33,036 bases of DNA, from contig DVGT01000037.1 in the NCBI GenBank assembly GCA_018712555.1, positions 1 through 33,036 of the forward strand, given 5' to 3'. The position numbers were made by a program, and so were the translations under genes. This document shows, in pieces, positions 1 through 7,764 of this stretch (position 1 is its first letter; each line of letters starts with the position of its first letter). The notes under the pieces were generated by a model that was not told the origin of the DNA, searched no databases, and saw nothing but the letters and a program-made list of their open reading frames with translations. Origin of the DNA: Faecimorpha stercoravium. GTDB lineage: Bacteria; Bacillota; Clostridia; Lachnospirales; Bianqueaceae.

Positions 1-396
1 CACATAGTATCATCAAAAACCAGGATTTCACGCCGCGGCGGCCCGAAACGCCCCGAAGTGATGATACTACGCGACACATAGTATCATCAAAAACCAGGAT
101 TTCACGCCTCATGCAGCCTCGAAACGCCCCAAGGTGATGATACTACGCGACACATAGTATCTTCAAAAACCGGGATTTTACGCCGCGGCGGCCCCGAAAC
201 GCCCCAAGGTGATGATACTAGGCGCCGCATAGTATCATCAAAAACCGGGATTTTACGCCGTGGCGGCCCGAAACGCCCCGAGGTGATGATACTACGCGCC
301 GCATAGTATCATCAAAAACAGGATTTCACGCCTCGTGCGGCCTCGAAACGCCCCAAGGTGATGATACCACGCGACACACACTATCATCACCTTGGG
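1..396. repeat. Tandem array of palindromic units (array 1), open at left edge
   Basis: Five full units lie at 5-69, 79-145, 155-220, 230-294 and 304-369 (65-67 bp each), separated by constant 9-bp spacers of the CGCGACACA / CGCGCCGCA type. Each unit opens with TAGTATCATCA and closes with its reverse complement TGATGATACTA. Unit 3 has one change in the left arm and unit 5 one in the right arm. The interior is GC-rich, with conserved blocks (GGATTTCACGCC or GGATTTTACGCC, and GAAACGCCCC) around a variable centre. Positions 379-396 hold a short piece that reads as the right end of a unit in inverted orientation. There is no coding signal. The array may continue left of the window. Spacers are constant and units palindromic, so this is not a CRISPR. 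Confidence 0.93.
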
Positions 397-410
397 ATTG
401 TATTTCTAAT

Positions 411-440
411 AAAAAAGGCTCCCACTCGGGGAACCTTATT
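411..440 (-). terminator. Rho-independent terminator of the five-gene minus-strand operon
   Basis: Read on the minus strand, a stem of 9 positions with one mismatch (arms 428-437 and 415-423) is followed by a T-run at 411-416. It sits directly after the stop codon of the MATE gene (443-445), and no other minus-strand terminator is visible in the operon. Confidence 0.8.
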
Positions 441-442
441 TT

Positions 443-1804
443 TTACCATTCCAGCTGTCTTCTTTGCAGATGGCGTTTGAAAATCAGCAGGAAGGCAGTG
501 GTAGACATGATGGTTGCGACGATGTCTGCGATGGGTTCTGCATAGAAGGCGGCTCGAGCTCCCCAGAAGAAGGGAAGCAAGATGGTCAGCAGGCAGTAGT
601 CTGTTTTTCGGAACATGGACAGAAAGAGGGCGGTCTTCGTGCGTCCGACAGCCGTAAAGCCATCGACAAAGGTATACTGTGTACTGACGGGGATCATAGC
701 AAAGGTATACACATGAATTCCCCAGACGGCTAGCTGTATGATCGTAGGATCCGAGCTGAAAAGCTGGGCAAAGAGATGGGGAATGGTCCAGGAGAGGATC
801 GTCATGATGGTTGTAAAGGAGAGGCAAAGGCAGAGTGTCCACTTTTCGGCGGATAGAACACGAGCAGTCTGCTTCGCGCCATAATTATAACTCAGAATCG
901 CTTGCGTTCCACCGGTGATGCCGCACATAGGAGAGGAGATCAGCATAAAGTAACTCTGCACAATGGTGGCACAGGTGATCAGCTGATCGCCTTCTACAGG
1001 GCCGCCGAAGCGCTGCAATACGGTATTAAGTGTGATAACCATGACGCTATCCGTTGCCAAAATCAGGAAGGGCGACAATCCGATAAAAGCAATTCGCCGC
1101 ATGAGGCGTAAGCTGTATCCGCCAAAACTGATCCGTACAGGCGGCTTTTTACTGAACAGGAAGGAGAGGACAAAAAGGCAGGAAAGAAATTGCGAGATGA
1201 CCGTGGCCACCGCGGCGCCAGCCACACCCATATTCAAGGTAAAGATAAATATGGGATCAAGAATAATATTGGAAATGGCGCCGATCAGGACGGAGATCAT
1301 ACCCATGGCGGCAAATCCCTGACAGGTGATGAAGTAATTCATGCCCACAGCCATCAAAGCAAAGAAAGTCCCGGCGGTATAGATGGTGAGATAAGTATCC
1401 GCGTAGGGAAAGGTCGTCTCGCTGGCTCCGAACCACCAGAGAAGCTGATTTTTCATGAGGAGAAAACTGATCGTGAGGAGGACAGCCAGGCAAGTCAGCA
1501 TGCAAAAACTGTTAGAGAGAATCTGGCGCGCTTCTTTTTGATTGCCTTCTCCCATTTTCATGGCTAGGGGGATAGAGCCGCCCAGCCCTACCAGGGTTCC
1601 GAAAGAAGATAGGAGCGTGACAATGGGGCCGCATACACCGGCCCCAGCAAGTGCTTGATCCCCGACGAGAGGGATATTTCCAATATAGATTCGATCCACA
1701 ATACTGTAAAGTACATTGACAAACTGGGCGATCATCGTGGGGATCGCCAAACGAAAGACAAGGGCACGGATCGGATCCTTGCCCAGATCATTTTTATGAC
1801 GCAT
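443..1804 (-). CDS. MATE family multidrug/metabolite efflux transporter
   Basis: A 453-residue integral membrane protein with the repeated hydrophobic pattern and length of MATE (multi-antimicrobial extrusion) transporters, which use Na+ or H+ gradients to export organic cations and other metabolites. The N-terminal segment (about residues 15-60, with PTMIAQFVNVLYSIVDRIYIG) is the typical first MATE helix region, and about 12 membrane segments are expected. The ATG at 1804 is preceded by AAAGGA at good distance. It is the last gene of the minus-strand operon beginning with the SCP2-like gene at 5981, and is followed by a terminator. Its substrate cannot be read from sequence. Co-transcription with dehydrogenases suggests export of a related metabolite or toxic by-product, which is inference. 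Confidence 0.92.
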   Translation of the reverse strand: MRHKNDLGKDPIRALVFRLAIPTMIAQFVNVLYSIVDRIYIGNIPLVGDQALAGAGVCGPIVTLLSSFGTLVGLGGSIPLAMKMGEGNQKEARQILSNSFCMLTCLAVLLTISFLLMKNQLLWWFGASETTFPYADTYLTIYTAGTFFALMAVGMNYFITCQGFAAMGMISVLIGAISNIILDPIFIFTLNMGVAGAAVATVISQFLSCLFVLSFLFSKKPPVRISFGGYSLRLMRRIAFIGLSPFLILATDSVMVITLNTVLQRFGGPVEGDQLITCATIVQSYFMLISSPMCGITGGTQAILSYNYGAKQTARVLSAEKWTLCLCLSFTTIMTILSWTIPHLFAQLFSSDPTIIQLAVWGIHVYTFAMIPVSTQYTFVDGFTAVGRTKTALFLSMFRKTDYCLLTILLPFFWGARAAFYAEPIADIVATIMSTTAFLLIFKRHLQRRQLEW

Positions 1805-1822
1805 ATGTAAGATTCCTTTGAG

Positions 1823-2923
1823 TTACAGAAGATATGACAGACCCATCAAAAGCAACAGGAGCCCGAAATTTACGAGGCTGAAAAACAACAGATAGGATCC
1901 GGTGCGAGCATCCTTCTCCCGGCCATAAAGCTGCAGTGAGATCATGCTGGCCAGAGAGGCAATGGGCGTCCCCAAACCTCCCAGATTGACACCGAGAAGC
2001 AGCGCAGAGGGGTCCTGCGTGAAGGGAGAGAGCAGGAGTGCAACGGGTACATTGCTAATGATCTGGCTGGTCCACACGGGAACCCCCAGTGGAAATGATT
2101 CCATCAGAGAAGCCAGGAAGTCCCGCAATCCGCCGAGTCGGGAAAGGTTCCCGGAAAAGACGAAAAAGCAGACAAAAGTGAGCAGAAGACCATAATCAAC
2201 CTTACGCAGCAGCGGACGCGCCAGCAGAAGAAAGGCCAAAAGAACCAGCACGGTGATGAGCTGGTAGGGAATCAAGCGCAGCACCGTCAGCAGACATCCC
2301 GCAAACAAGAGGACGTATACGATCATATGAAGGCGAGAAAAGCTGCTGGGAGCCGCCGGCGTGACATGAATCTGCTGCTTGGGCAAGAAAAAGGAGCCAA
2401 GCAGCAATAGGATGGCAACTAGGAAGACAGGCGGCGCGGTGATTCTCAGGAAGGATAGCAGATCCCATTCGAATTCTGTATAGAGATACAGATTCTGCGG
2501 GTTCCCGATGGGGGTCAGCATACTGCCAATGTTGGCGGCTACGGTCTGCAGCACGACCACAAAGATTTTATGTTTTTCGGCCTGTACCAGGCGCAGCAGA
2601 TAAAGCGCGAAAGGCACAAAAGTCAAAAGCGCCACATCGTTGGTAAGCAGCATAGAACTCACAAAAGGCAGGAAAACCAGTACCAGATATAATCCGCGCA
2701 GGGAGTGAATATGTTTCAGCAGCCAGTTTGCCAGCCGCTGAAACATCTGCAGAGAATCCAAGCCCTGAATGACAGCCATGAGACAGAACAGGAGACAGAG
2801 CACCTGAAAATCCAGATATTCCAGATATGTGCTGTCCGGAGGCACAAGAACCATAGAGAAAAGTGTCAGAAGAGCTGATACACATAACACGGGATATTTT
2901 CGCAGGAAAGACCACATCGCCAT
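1823..2923 (-). CDS. ArsB/NhaD/SLC13-type (ion transporter superfamily) permease
   Basis: A 366-residue, very hydrophobic protein. The stretches SSMLLTNDVALLTFVPFALY (about 90-110) and GSMLTPIGNPQNLYLY (about 133-148) are the paired re-entrant motifs of the ion transporter superfamily (ArsB, NhaD, CitM, SLC13), which carry arsenite, Na+/H+, citrate or dicarboxylates. It is somewhat shorter than the usual 420-450 residues but shows both halves. The start lies 2 nt after the aldehyde dehydrogenase stop codon and lacks a strong ribosome site of its own, so translation is probably coupled. Substrate specificity is unknown; an organic acid made by the upstream dehydrogenases would fit the context but is inference. 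Confidence 0.85.
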   Translation of the reverse strand: MAMWSFLRKYPVLCVSALLTLFSMVLVPPDSTYLEYLDFQVLCLLFCLMAVIQGLDSLQMFQRLANWLLKHIHSLRGLYLVLVFLPFVSSMLLTNDVALLTFVPFALYLLRLVQAEKHKIFVVVLQTVAANIGSMLTPIGNPQNLYLYTEFEWDLLSFLRITAPPVFLVAILLLLGSFFLPKQQIHVTPAAPSSFSRLHMIVYVLLFAGCLLTVLRLIPYQLITVLVLLAFLLLARPLLRKVDYGLLLTFVCFFVFSGNLSRLGGLRDFLASLMESFPLGVPVWTSQIISNVPVALLLSPFTQDPSALLLGVNLGGLGTPIASLASMISLQLYGREKDARTGSYLLFFSLVNFGLLLLLMGLSYLL

Positions 2924-2925
2924 AT

Positions 2926-4293
2926 TTATCGCAGGAAAAACTGCAGCATCAGATATTTGATGGGATGATAGGGCTGATAGCGCACCGGCAGATCAAGCCA
3001 AGTAGCCTTATCCACGATGCTCTTATCATGGGTGAATGTATCGAAACCATGTTTTCCGTGATACGAACCCATGCCGCTGGTACCGACACCGCCGAAGCCC
3101 ATGTGACTCGTCGCCAGATGGATCAGGGTATCATTGACGCAGCCCCCGCCGAACTGGATATGGTGAAGCACCCATTTTTTCACACTGTCTTTCTCAGTGA
3201 AGAGGTACAGGGCCAGCGGAGTAGGATTCTGCTGGATGATGGCGCGTGCTTCTGGCCAAGTGCGGAAGGTGAGTACCGGCAGAATAGGACCAAAGATCTC
3301 TTCCTGCATGGCAGGACTATCCAGCGTAGCCTGATCCAAGATCGTGGGCGCGATCCGATTCACACCGTCATGCTGTCCGCCCACATAAGGGGTCTCTCCT
3401 TCCAGAAGGCCCAGCAGACGCTTAAAATGCTTCTCGTTGATGATATGACCATAATCTGGATTGGCCAGCGGATTGTCTCCGAATTGTTTGCGCAGCGCGA
3501 TCTTCAGTTCCAGCAGCAATGGCTTTTTCACACTTTCATGCACCAAAATATAATCGGGGGCGACACAGGTCTGTCCCAGGTTCAGGAACTTGCCGAATAC
3601 GATACGCTGCGCCGCTACTTTCAAGTTGGCAGACGCATCTACAATACAAGGACTCTTGCCGCCCAGCTCCAGCGTGATGGGAGTCAGATGCGCAGCGGCC
3701 TTTTCCATGACCAGTCGACCGACCGTCTTGCCGCCGGTAAAGAAGATGTAATCAAATTTCTGATCCAACAGATCCTGATTGACATCACGGCTTCCCTGAA
3801 TGACAGCCGCCAGCTGCGGCGGCAGGTACGTGGTGATGAGATCTTCAAGAACCTGGCTGGTGGCAGAAGAATAGGATCCGGGTTTGATGACCACGGTATT
3901 TCCGGCTGCGATCGCATCCACCGCAGGTTCCAGCGCCAGCATGAAGGGATAGTTCCAGGGACTCATGATCAGCACGGTGCCATAGGGCTCCCGCAGGATA
4001 TAACTGGCAGAAGGAAATTGTGCCAGCGGCGTAGGCACCAGTCGAGGACGGGACAGGGAGAGTAGATGCTTCTCCATATAACTGATCTCCGACAGCACCA
4101 TGCCCACCTCGGACATATAGCTTTCCGCCCGGCTCTTGCCCAGATCCTGCGAGAGAGCCTTGTAAATATCCTCGCGCATGTCCTTGATGCCGCGTTTTAG
4201 GCGACGCAGAGCACTCAGGCGATGGGATAGATCCCGGGTCCAACCCGTCTCAAAAAAGGAGCGTTGACGACGAACAATAGCAGCAGTATTCAT
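2926..4293 (-). CDS. NAD(P)-dependent aldehyde dehydrogenase, class-3 (fatty/coniferyl aldehyde) type
   Basis: 455 residues, the short form of the aldehyde dehydrogenase superfamily that includes ALDH3 and coniferyl aldehyde dehydrogenases. Visible signatures are the SPWNYP motif with Asn114, the FTGG nucleotide-binding turn near 185-188, the general base Glu209 in LELGGKSP, and the nucleophile Cys243 in GQTCVAPDY. All catalytic residues are present. It oxidises aldehydes to carboxylic acids. The hydrophobic C-terminus (YHPIKYLMLQFFLR) recalls membrane association of fatty aldehyde enzymes. The ATG at 4293 has an AAGGAGG site 8 nt upstream. It lies between the alcohol dehydrogenase and a transporter in one operon, so an alcohol-to-aldehyde-to-acid route, or the reverse, is likely. 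Confidence 0.94.
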   Translation of the reverse strand: MNTAAIVRRQRSFFETGWTRDLSHRLSALRRLKRGIKDMREDIYKALSQDLGKSRAESYMSEVGMVLSEISYMEKHLLSLSRPRLVPTPLAQFPSASYILREPYGTVLIMSPWNYPFMLALEPAVDAIAAGNTVVIKPGSYSSATSQVLEDLITTYLPPQLAAVIQGSRDVNQDLLDQKFDYIFFTGGKTVGRLVMEKAAAHLTPITLELGGKSPCIVDASANLKVAAQRIVFGKFLNLGQTCVAPDYILVHESVKKPLLLELKIALRKQFGDNPLANPDYGHIINEKHFKRLLGLLEGETPYVGGQHDGVNRIAPTILDQATLDSPAMQEEIFGPILPVLTFRTWPEARAIIQQNPTPLALYLFTEKDSVKKWVLHHIQFGGGCVNDTLIHLATSHMGFGGVGTSGMGSYHGKHGFDTFTHDKSIVDKATWLDLPVRYQPYHPIKYLMLQFFLR

Positions 4294-4314
4294 AGGGGCA
4301 TCCTCCTTTTGATT

Positions 4315-5496
4315 TTAATAGGCATGCATCAGAATCTTCAAGGCATCTTTCTGCGTGATGGCCTTGCGGTTCGCAATCATGGCGCCATCATTGACGGCCG
4401 CCTCGGCAATCCGTGGCAGATCTTCCGCCTTGACACGGCCCGTATCCTGCAGGCGCAGCGGCAGGCCAGATGCCCGATTCAGACGTTTTGCCAATCGACG
4501 TACGCAGTGAATCGCCTCACGAGCTCGTCTCTCCGGTGCGGTTTGGCTGTAGAGTTCCGGTCCACCCAGATATAATAGCAATTCGCTGTAGATATCCTGC
4601 AGGCAATCTTCGTTAAAACGCATGACATAAGGAAGAAGAATGGCCATGGCATCCCCGTGGGCGACATGGCAGAGACCGCCGGCAGCATGACCAATGGCAT
4701 GCACACCGCCCACCATGCTGTTGCTGAAAGCAGAACCAGCGAGCAGGCTTGCGTTGGCCATGGCGAGCCGGGCCTGTTTGTCATGGGGATGGCGCACCGC
4801 CTTTTCCAGATTCTCCATGATCAGGCGGATCGAGGCGATGGCGTAAGCATCGCTCAGCGGATTTTTTTGGGTAGAAGAAAATGCCTCAATAGCATGACAA
4901 AGCGCGTCCATACCGGTGGAAGCGGTGATTCTGGGGGGCAGAGACTGTGTCATCCGGACGTCCAGGATCGCCACATCCGGCATCAGGTGTGTGGAAATGT
5001 ATTCCAACTTGACCTGATGCACAGGATCGGATACGACTGCGACCGCGGTCACCTCAGATCCTGTGCCGGCAGTCGTCGGAATCGCGATATAAGGGACGCG
5101 GTGGCCGCGATCCAATGTGTCACAGCCCATGAGTGATTTGATATGAGAGGCGCCCTGGGCGATGAGCAGAGCCACACCCTTCGCCGTATCCAGTACAGAG
5201 CCGCCGCCTGCGGCCACGATACTGTCACATTCATTTTCTCGATATAACTGGGCGATATGATCCACAACAGAGACGCCGCTGTCCGCCGGAATATCCGTAT
5301 AGACACAGGCGGGGGTGATATCCGGCATGGCAGATAGTACATGATCCAACAGACCTAGTTTGCGCAGCGTAGCATCGGATAATACAAGGGGCGCCTTGGC
5401 GTGTAAGGAATGCAGCTCATAAGACAGACGATCCAACGCCAGCAACCCAGAACAGATTTTTACAGCATTTTGAAATTCATAATAGGCAGGCAGCAT
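4315..5496 (-). CDS. Iron-containing (group III) alcohol dehydrogenase
   Basis: A 393-residue group III alcohol dehydrogenase. GGGSVLDTAKG is the NAD(P)-binding motif, and the metal site is visible in DALCHAIEAF and HAIGHAAGGLCHVAHGDAM, which follow the family metal-binding consensus. It interconverts alcohols and aldehydes using Fe2+ or another divalent metal. I chose the ATG at 5496 because AAGGAG stands 7 nt before it. The in-frame ATG at 5514 would overlap the upstream stop, and its first codons contain that ribosome site. The upstream gene ends at 5511, leaving 14 nt. It is the second gene of the minus-strand operon, next to an aldehyde dehydrogenase; substrate unknown. Confidence 0.93.
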   Translation of the reverse strand: MLPAYYEFQNAVKICSGLLALDRLSYELHSLHAKAPLVLSDATLRKLGLLDHVLSAMPDITPACVYTDIPADSGVSVVDHIAQLYRENECDSIVAAGGGSVLDTAKGVALLIAQGASHIKSLMGCDTLDRGHRVPYIAIPTTAGTGSEVTAVAVVSDPVHQVKLEYISTHLMPDVAILDVRMTQSLPPRITASTGMDALCHAIEAFSSTQKNPLSDAYAIASIRLIMENLEKAVRHPHDKQARLAMANASLLAGSAFSNSMVGGVHAIGHAAGGLCHVAHGDAMAILLPYVMRFNEDCLQDIYSELLLYLGGPELYSQTAPERRAREAIHCVRRLAKRLNRASGLPLRLQDTGRVKAEDLPRIAEAAVNDGAMIANRKAITQKDALKILMHAY

Positions 5497-5510
5497 ACAA
5501 AAACTCCTTT

Positions 5511-5981
5511 TCATAGTCCCAGAAGGGCAAACACATAGACGCCCAGCGTGGGAATTCTTTTTTTAGGCAGGCGCTTTAGAATGCGCTTAGCCCAGAAAGA
5601 GGGAAACAGATATCCTTCTGTGATCTCCATCGCACGGACAAACCCCATGGCGGCATTGATGTTGCCCTGCAGGGTGAAACTGTGCTGTGCGTAGGCATCG
5701 GCAATACTGTCGAGTCCGATCAGGACGCGAACGGCCAGTGAAAGACTCTTGAAGGTAATCAGGATATGAGGCATCTCCCAGGATTTTCCTTTTCTCAGGC
5801 CCTTAGCGCCATTCACCAGGACGATGCTGGGGGCGCCGGGATGGGGCGAGGTACGGATCCCGAAGGTCAGTCCCTGTGGCAGAGCCAGAAGCTCCTGGCG
5901 TAAAACCGGATCATAGACCTCAAGCACGCGCATGCCTCGATACAAAAAAAATAAAATCACACGACAGATCAGTGCTTTCAT
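5511..5981 (-). CDS. Small SCP2-like (sterol carrier domain) protein, first gene of operon
   Basis: 156 residues if it starts at the ATG at 5981, which has GAGGA 7 nt upstream. Earlier in-frame starts lie inside the promoter (6047 is in the -35 box) or directly abut the ribosome site (5987). A hydrophobic N-terminus (KALICRVILFFLYRG) is followed by a mixed alpha/beta region. The pattern ILITFKSLSLAVRVLIGLDSI, then FTLQGNINAAMGF, resembles the SCP2 sterol/lipid-binding fold (charged strand, short helix, then a strand with a Gly-Asn/Asp turn). SCP2 domains bind lipids or fatty acyl groups. This is a weak family guess from pattern only; otherwise hypothetical. Co-transcription with alcohol and aldehyde dehydrogenases would suit a hydrophobic substrate. 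Confidence 0.55.
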   Translation of the reverse strand: MKALICRVILFFLYRGMRVLEVYDPVLRQELLALPQGLTFGIRTSPHPGAPSIVLVNGAKGLRKGKSWEMPHILITFKSLSLAVRVLIGLDSIADAYAQHSFTLQGNINAAMGFVRAMEITEGYLFPSFWAKRILKRLPKKRIPTLGVYVFALLGL

Positions 5982-6018
5982 AATCATTCCTCGTTCCGTC
6001 AGAATTTGAGACAGAACC

Positions 6019-6047
6019 ATTATAGGATTATACAGACGGTTTGTCAA
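6019..6047 (-). promoter_or_regulatory. Consensus sigma-A promoter of the minus-strand operon
   Basis: On the minus strand: TTGACA (6042-6047), 17 bp, TATAAT (6019-6024), a perfect match at both boxes. Transcription would start near 6012, about 30 nt before the chosen ATG at 5981. It is back-to-back with the plus-strand promoter at 6061. Confidence 0.9.
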
Positions 6048-6060
6048 GCCGAGAAATCCA

Positions 6061-6089
6061 TTGCAAGATGCGAAAATCTGTGTTAAGAT
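6061..6089 (+). promoter_or_regulatory. Sigma-A promoter for the inositol-phosphatase family gene
   Basis: TTGCAA (6061-6066), 17 bp, TAAGAT (6084-6089), followed by AGGAGGGAG (6099-6107) before the ATG at 6114. It is divergent to the strong minus-strand promoter, with only about 13 bp between the two -35 boxes. Confidence 0.7.
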
Positions 6090-6113
6090 GAATCCGACAG
6101 GAGGGAGATCAGT

Positions 6114-6887
6114 ATGTTGGAAGAGATCATAGAAGCGGCCCGTCAGGCGGGCAAGATCATGCTGGAAGCAGAGAAGGCATCGATCGATGTGAAAGAAAAG
6201 ACAGGGTCTGCTAATTTCGTCACACAGTATGACATGGCGGTGCAGGAGAATCTGCGGCAGGCATTACAAAGAATCTGTCCGGAGGCGGATTTTCTGGGAG
6301 AGGAAGGAAACGATCGGCCGGAGCAGACCGCACTGGTCTTCATCGTGGATCCGATCGACGGTACAACGAACTTTATTCATGGATACCGGCACAGCGCCAT
6401 TTCCATTGCCTTGGCGCAGAACGGGAAGATAGAGTATGGCGTGGTATATAATCCGTATACCGAAGAGGTGTTCAGCGCTGCGCGGGGACGGGGCGCCTAT
6501 CGGAATGGCGAGCCGATCCATGTGAGCAACCGGCCGATGAAGGAGGCCCTCATCTGTTTTGGCACGTCTCCGTATGACCCGAGTCTGGCGGAACCGTCTT
6601 TTCGGCTTGCCAAGAGGCTCTTTGACATAGCGGCGGATATTCGCCGCAGCGGCTCGGCGGCGCTGGACCTGTGCGCCATTGCGGCGGGACAGTGTGAGTT
6701 TGACTTTGAATTGGTACTGCAGCCCTGGGATTTTGCGGCGTCCTCACTGATGATTGAAGAAGCGGGAGGACGGGTGAGCCGGCCGGATGGTACGCCCCTT
6801 CGGATTTTAGAGCCTAATCCGGTCATCGCGGGAAACAGATTGACATATGACGCATTTCTGGCCGAGGGACTGCAGGAAGGATTATAA
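6114..6887 (+). CDS. Inositol monophosphatase family protein
   Basis: 257 residues, typical for the Mg2+-dependent inositol monophosphatase/SuhB family, which removes phosphate from inositol phosphates and related sugar phosphates. Metal-site motifs are complete: GEEGN (about 62-66), DPIDGTTNFIHG (about 80-91) and QPWDFAASSLMIEEAGG (about 202-218). The ATG has an AGGAGG ribosome site and its own promoter. It is monocistronic and converges on the CorA-type gene, overlapping its end by 6 bp. It could act on myo-inositol-1-phosphate, fructose-1,6-bisphosphate or another phosphoester; sequence alone does not decide. Confidence 0.93.
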   Translation: MLEEIIEAARQAGKIMLEAEKASIDVKEKTGSANFVTQYDMAVQENLRQALQRICPEADFLGEEGNDRPEQTALVFIVDPIDGTTNFIHGYRHSAISIALAQNGKIEYGVVYNPYTEEVFSAARGRGAYRNGEPIHVSNRPMKEALICFGTSPYDPSLAEPSFRLAKRLFDIAADIRRSGSAALDLCAIAAGQCEFDFELVLQPWDFAASSLMIEEAGGRVSRPDGTPLRILEPNPVIAGNRLTYDAFLAEGLQEGL

Positions 6888-7682
6888 CCATTTTTTCTTC
6901 TTGAAGAAGAAGGTACAGAGAAGAATAATCACGATACAGAGAATGATGACGATGGGATAGGCGAGTGGGGACTCGAATTCCGGCATCATGAGATTCATAC
7001 CGAACCAGCCGGTGATGAGTTGCAGTGGCAGCATAATGGTAGTCAGAATGGTCAGTGTTTTCATCAGGTTGTTGAGATTATAATCGTTTTTGGACTGATA
7101 GGCATCCTGAACGTTCAGTGAATATTCTCGTAAATCCGTTAGCAGGGAGAAAAGACGGTCACATCGTCGGTCCAGACGATGTAGCCAGGTCAGTTCCTCT
7201 CCCTCATGAGCAAGTTTGGATTCTTCCATGACGGCCAGAATCTCGATCATCTGCTCATAGTATTGCCGTAGATGGATGATATTGCGGCGGATTCGAATAA
7301 GGCGCCGAGAAAAATTCAGATCTTCCCGATTGCTGAAAACGGAATCTTCCAGGGTAGATAACTGGCTCTCCATATGTTCCAAAGTATTCATATCTTGAGA
7401 AATGGTCTGGAACAGGAGACGCAGGATCGTGAGAGGAATTGTTTCTTCGCTGGGAGGCAGCGTGGGGGCGGTTTGGGTTCCTCCTGGTAGAAAGAGCAGA
7501 ACACGTTGAAAATCAGTATATAGATGAAACGAGCCTAGTGGTGATTTCAGAGGAGCCGGCGGATTGACGTGCAGTACATAGCCGCCCGGACAGGGCTCGA
7601 TGCGAGTACGGTTATAGACCTGTTCTTGAAATCCCCACGCGGCAAGATCCTGTTGCGTGCAGCATTGATAATGAAAAGACAT
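6882..7682 (-). CDS. CorA-family divalent cation (Mg2+) channel
   Basis: 266 residues. The C-terminus has two membrane helices and the hallmark GMN motif between them (TGWFGMNLMMPE, about 226-237), followed by a second helix and a lysine-rich tail (FFFKKKKWL). The middle is a long alpha-helical stalk region (about 95-200). The cytoplasmic N-domain is shorter than in classical CorA (about 310 residues), as in many Firmicutes CorA-like proteins. CorA forms pentameric Mg2+ channels; Zn2+ efflux is another known role in the superfamily. The ATG at 7682 has AAAGGAGG 8 nt upstream. The 3' end overlaps the convergent phosphatase gene. Confidence 0.93.
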   Translation of the reverse strand: MSFHYQCCTQQDLAAWGFQEQVYNRTRIEPCPGGYVLHVNPPAPLKSPLGSFHLYTDFQRVLLFLPGGTQTAPTLPPSEETIPLTILRLLFQTISQDMNTLEHMESQLSTLEDSVFSNREDLNFSRRLIRIRRNIIHLRQYYEQMIEILAVMEESKLAHEGEELTWLHRLDRRCDRLFSLLTDLREYSLNVQDAYQSKNDYNLNNLMKTLTILTTIMLPLQLITGWFGMNLMMPEFESPLAYPIVIILCIVIILLCTFFFKKKKWL

Positions 7683-7706
7683 GGAAAATACCTCCTTTCC
7701 GTCTTG

Positions 7707-7735
7707 ATGGTACCACAGACGGTAGGGAAAAGCAA
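7707..7735 (-). promoter_or_regulatory. Probable sigma-A promoter of the CorA-type gene
   Basis: On the minus strand: TTGCTT (7730-7735), 17 bp, TACCAT (7707-7712). Start would fall near 7700, about 18 nt before the ATG. The match is moderate. Confidence 0.5.
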
Positions 7736-7764
7736 TTTGTATTTTCAGAAAGGAGCGAAAAACG

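Noticed and set aside
1..396. CRISPR array
   Set aside because: Units are themselves palindromic and 65-67 bp long, spacers are 9 bp and nearly constant, and no cas genes are seen.
2863..4065. 400-codon open frame on the plus strand
   Set aside because: It lies antisense to the aldehyde dehydrogenase and permease genes, which have full motifs and ribosome sites; low-complexity shadow.
5497..5514. ATG at 5514 as the alcohol dehydrogenase start, with ATGA overlap
   Set aside because: The ribosome site AAGGAG would lie within its first codons; it fits the ATG at 5496 instead.
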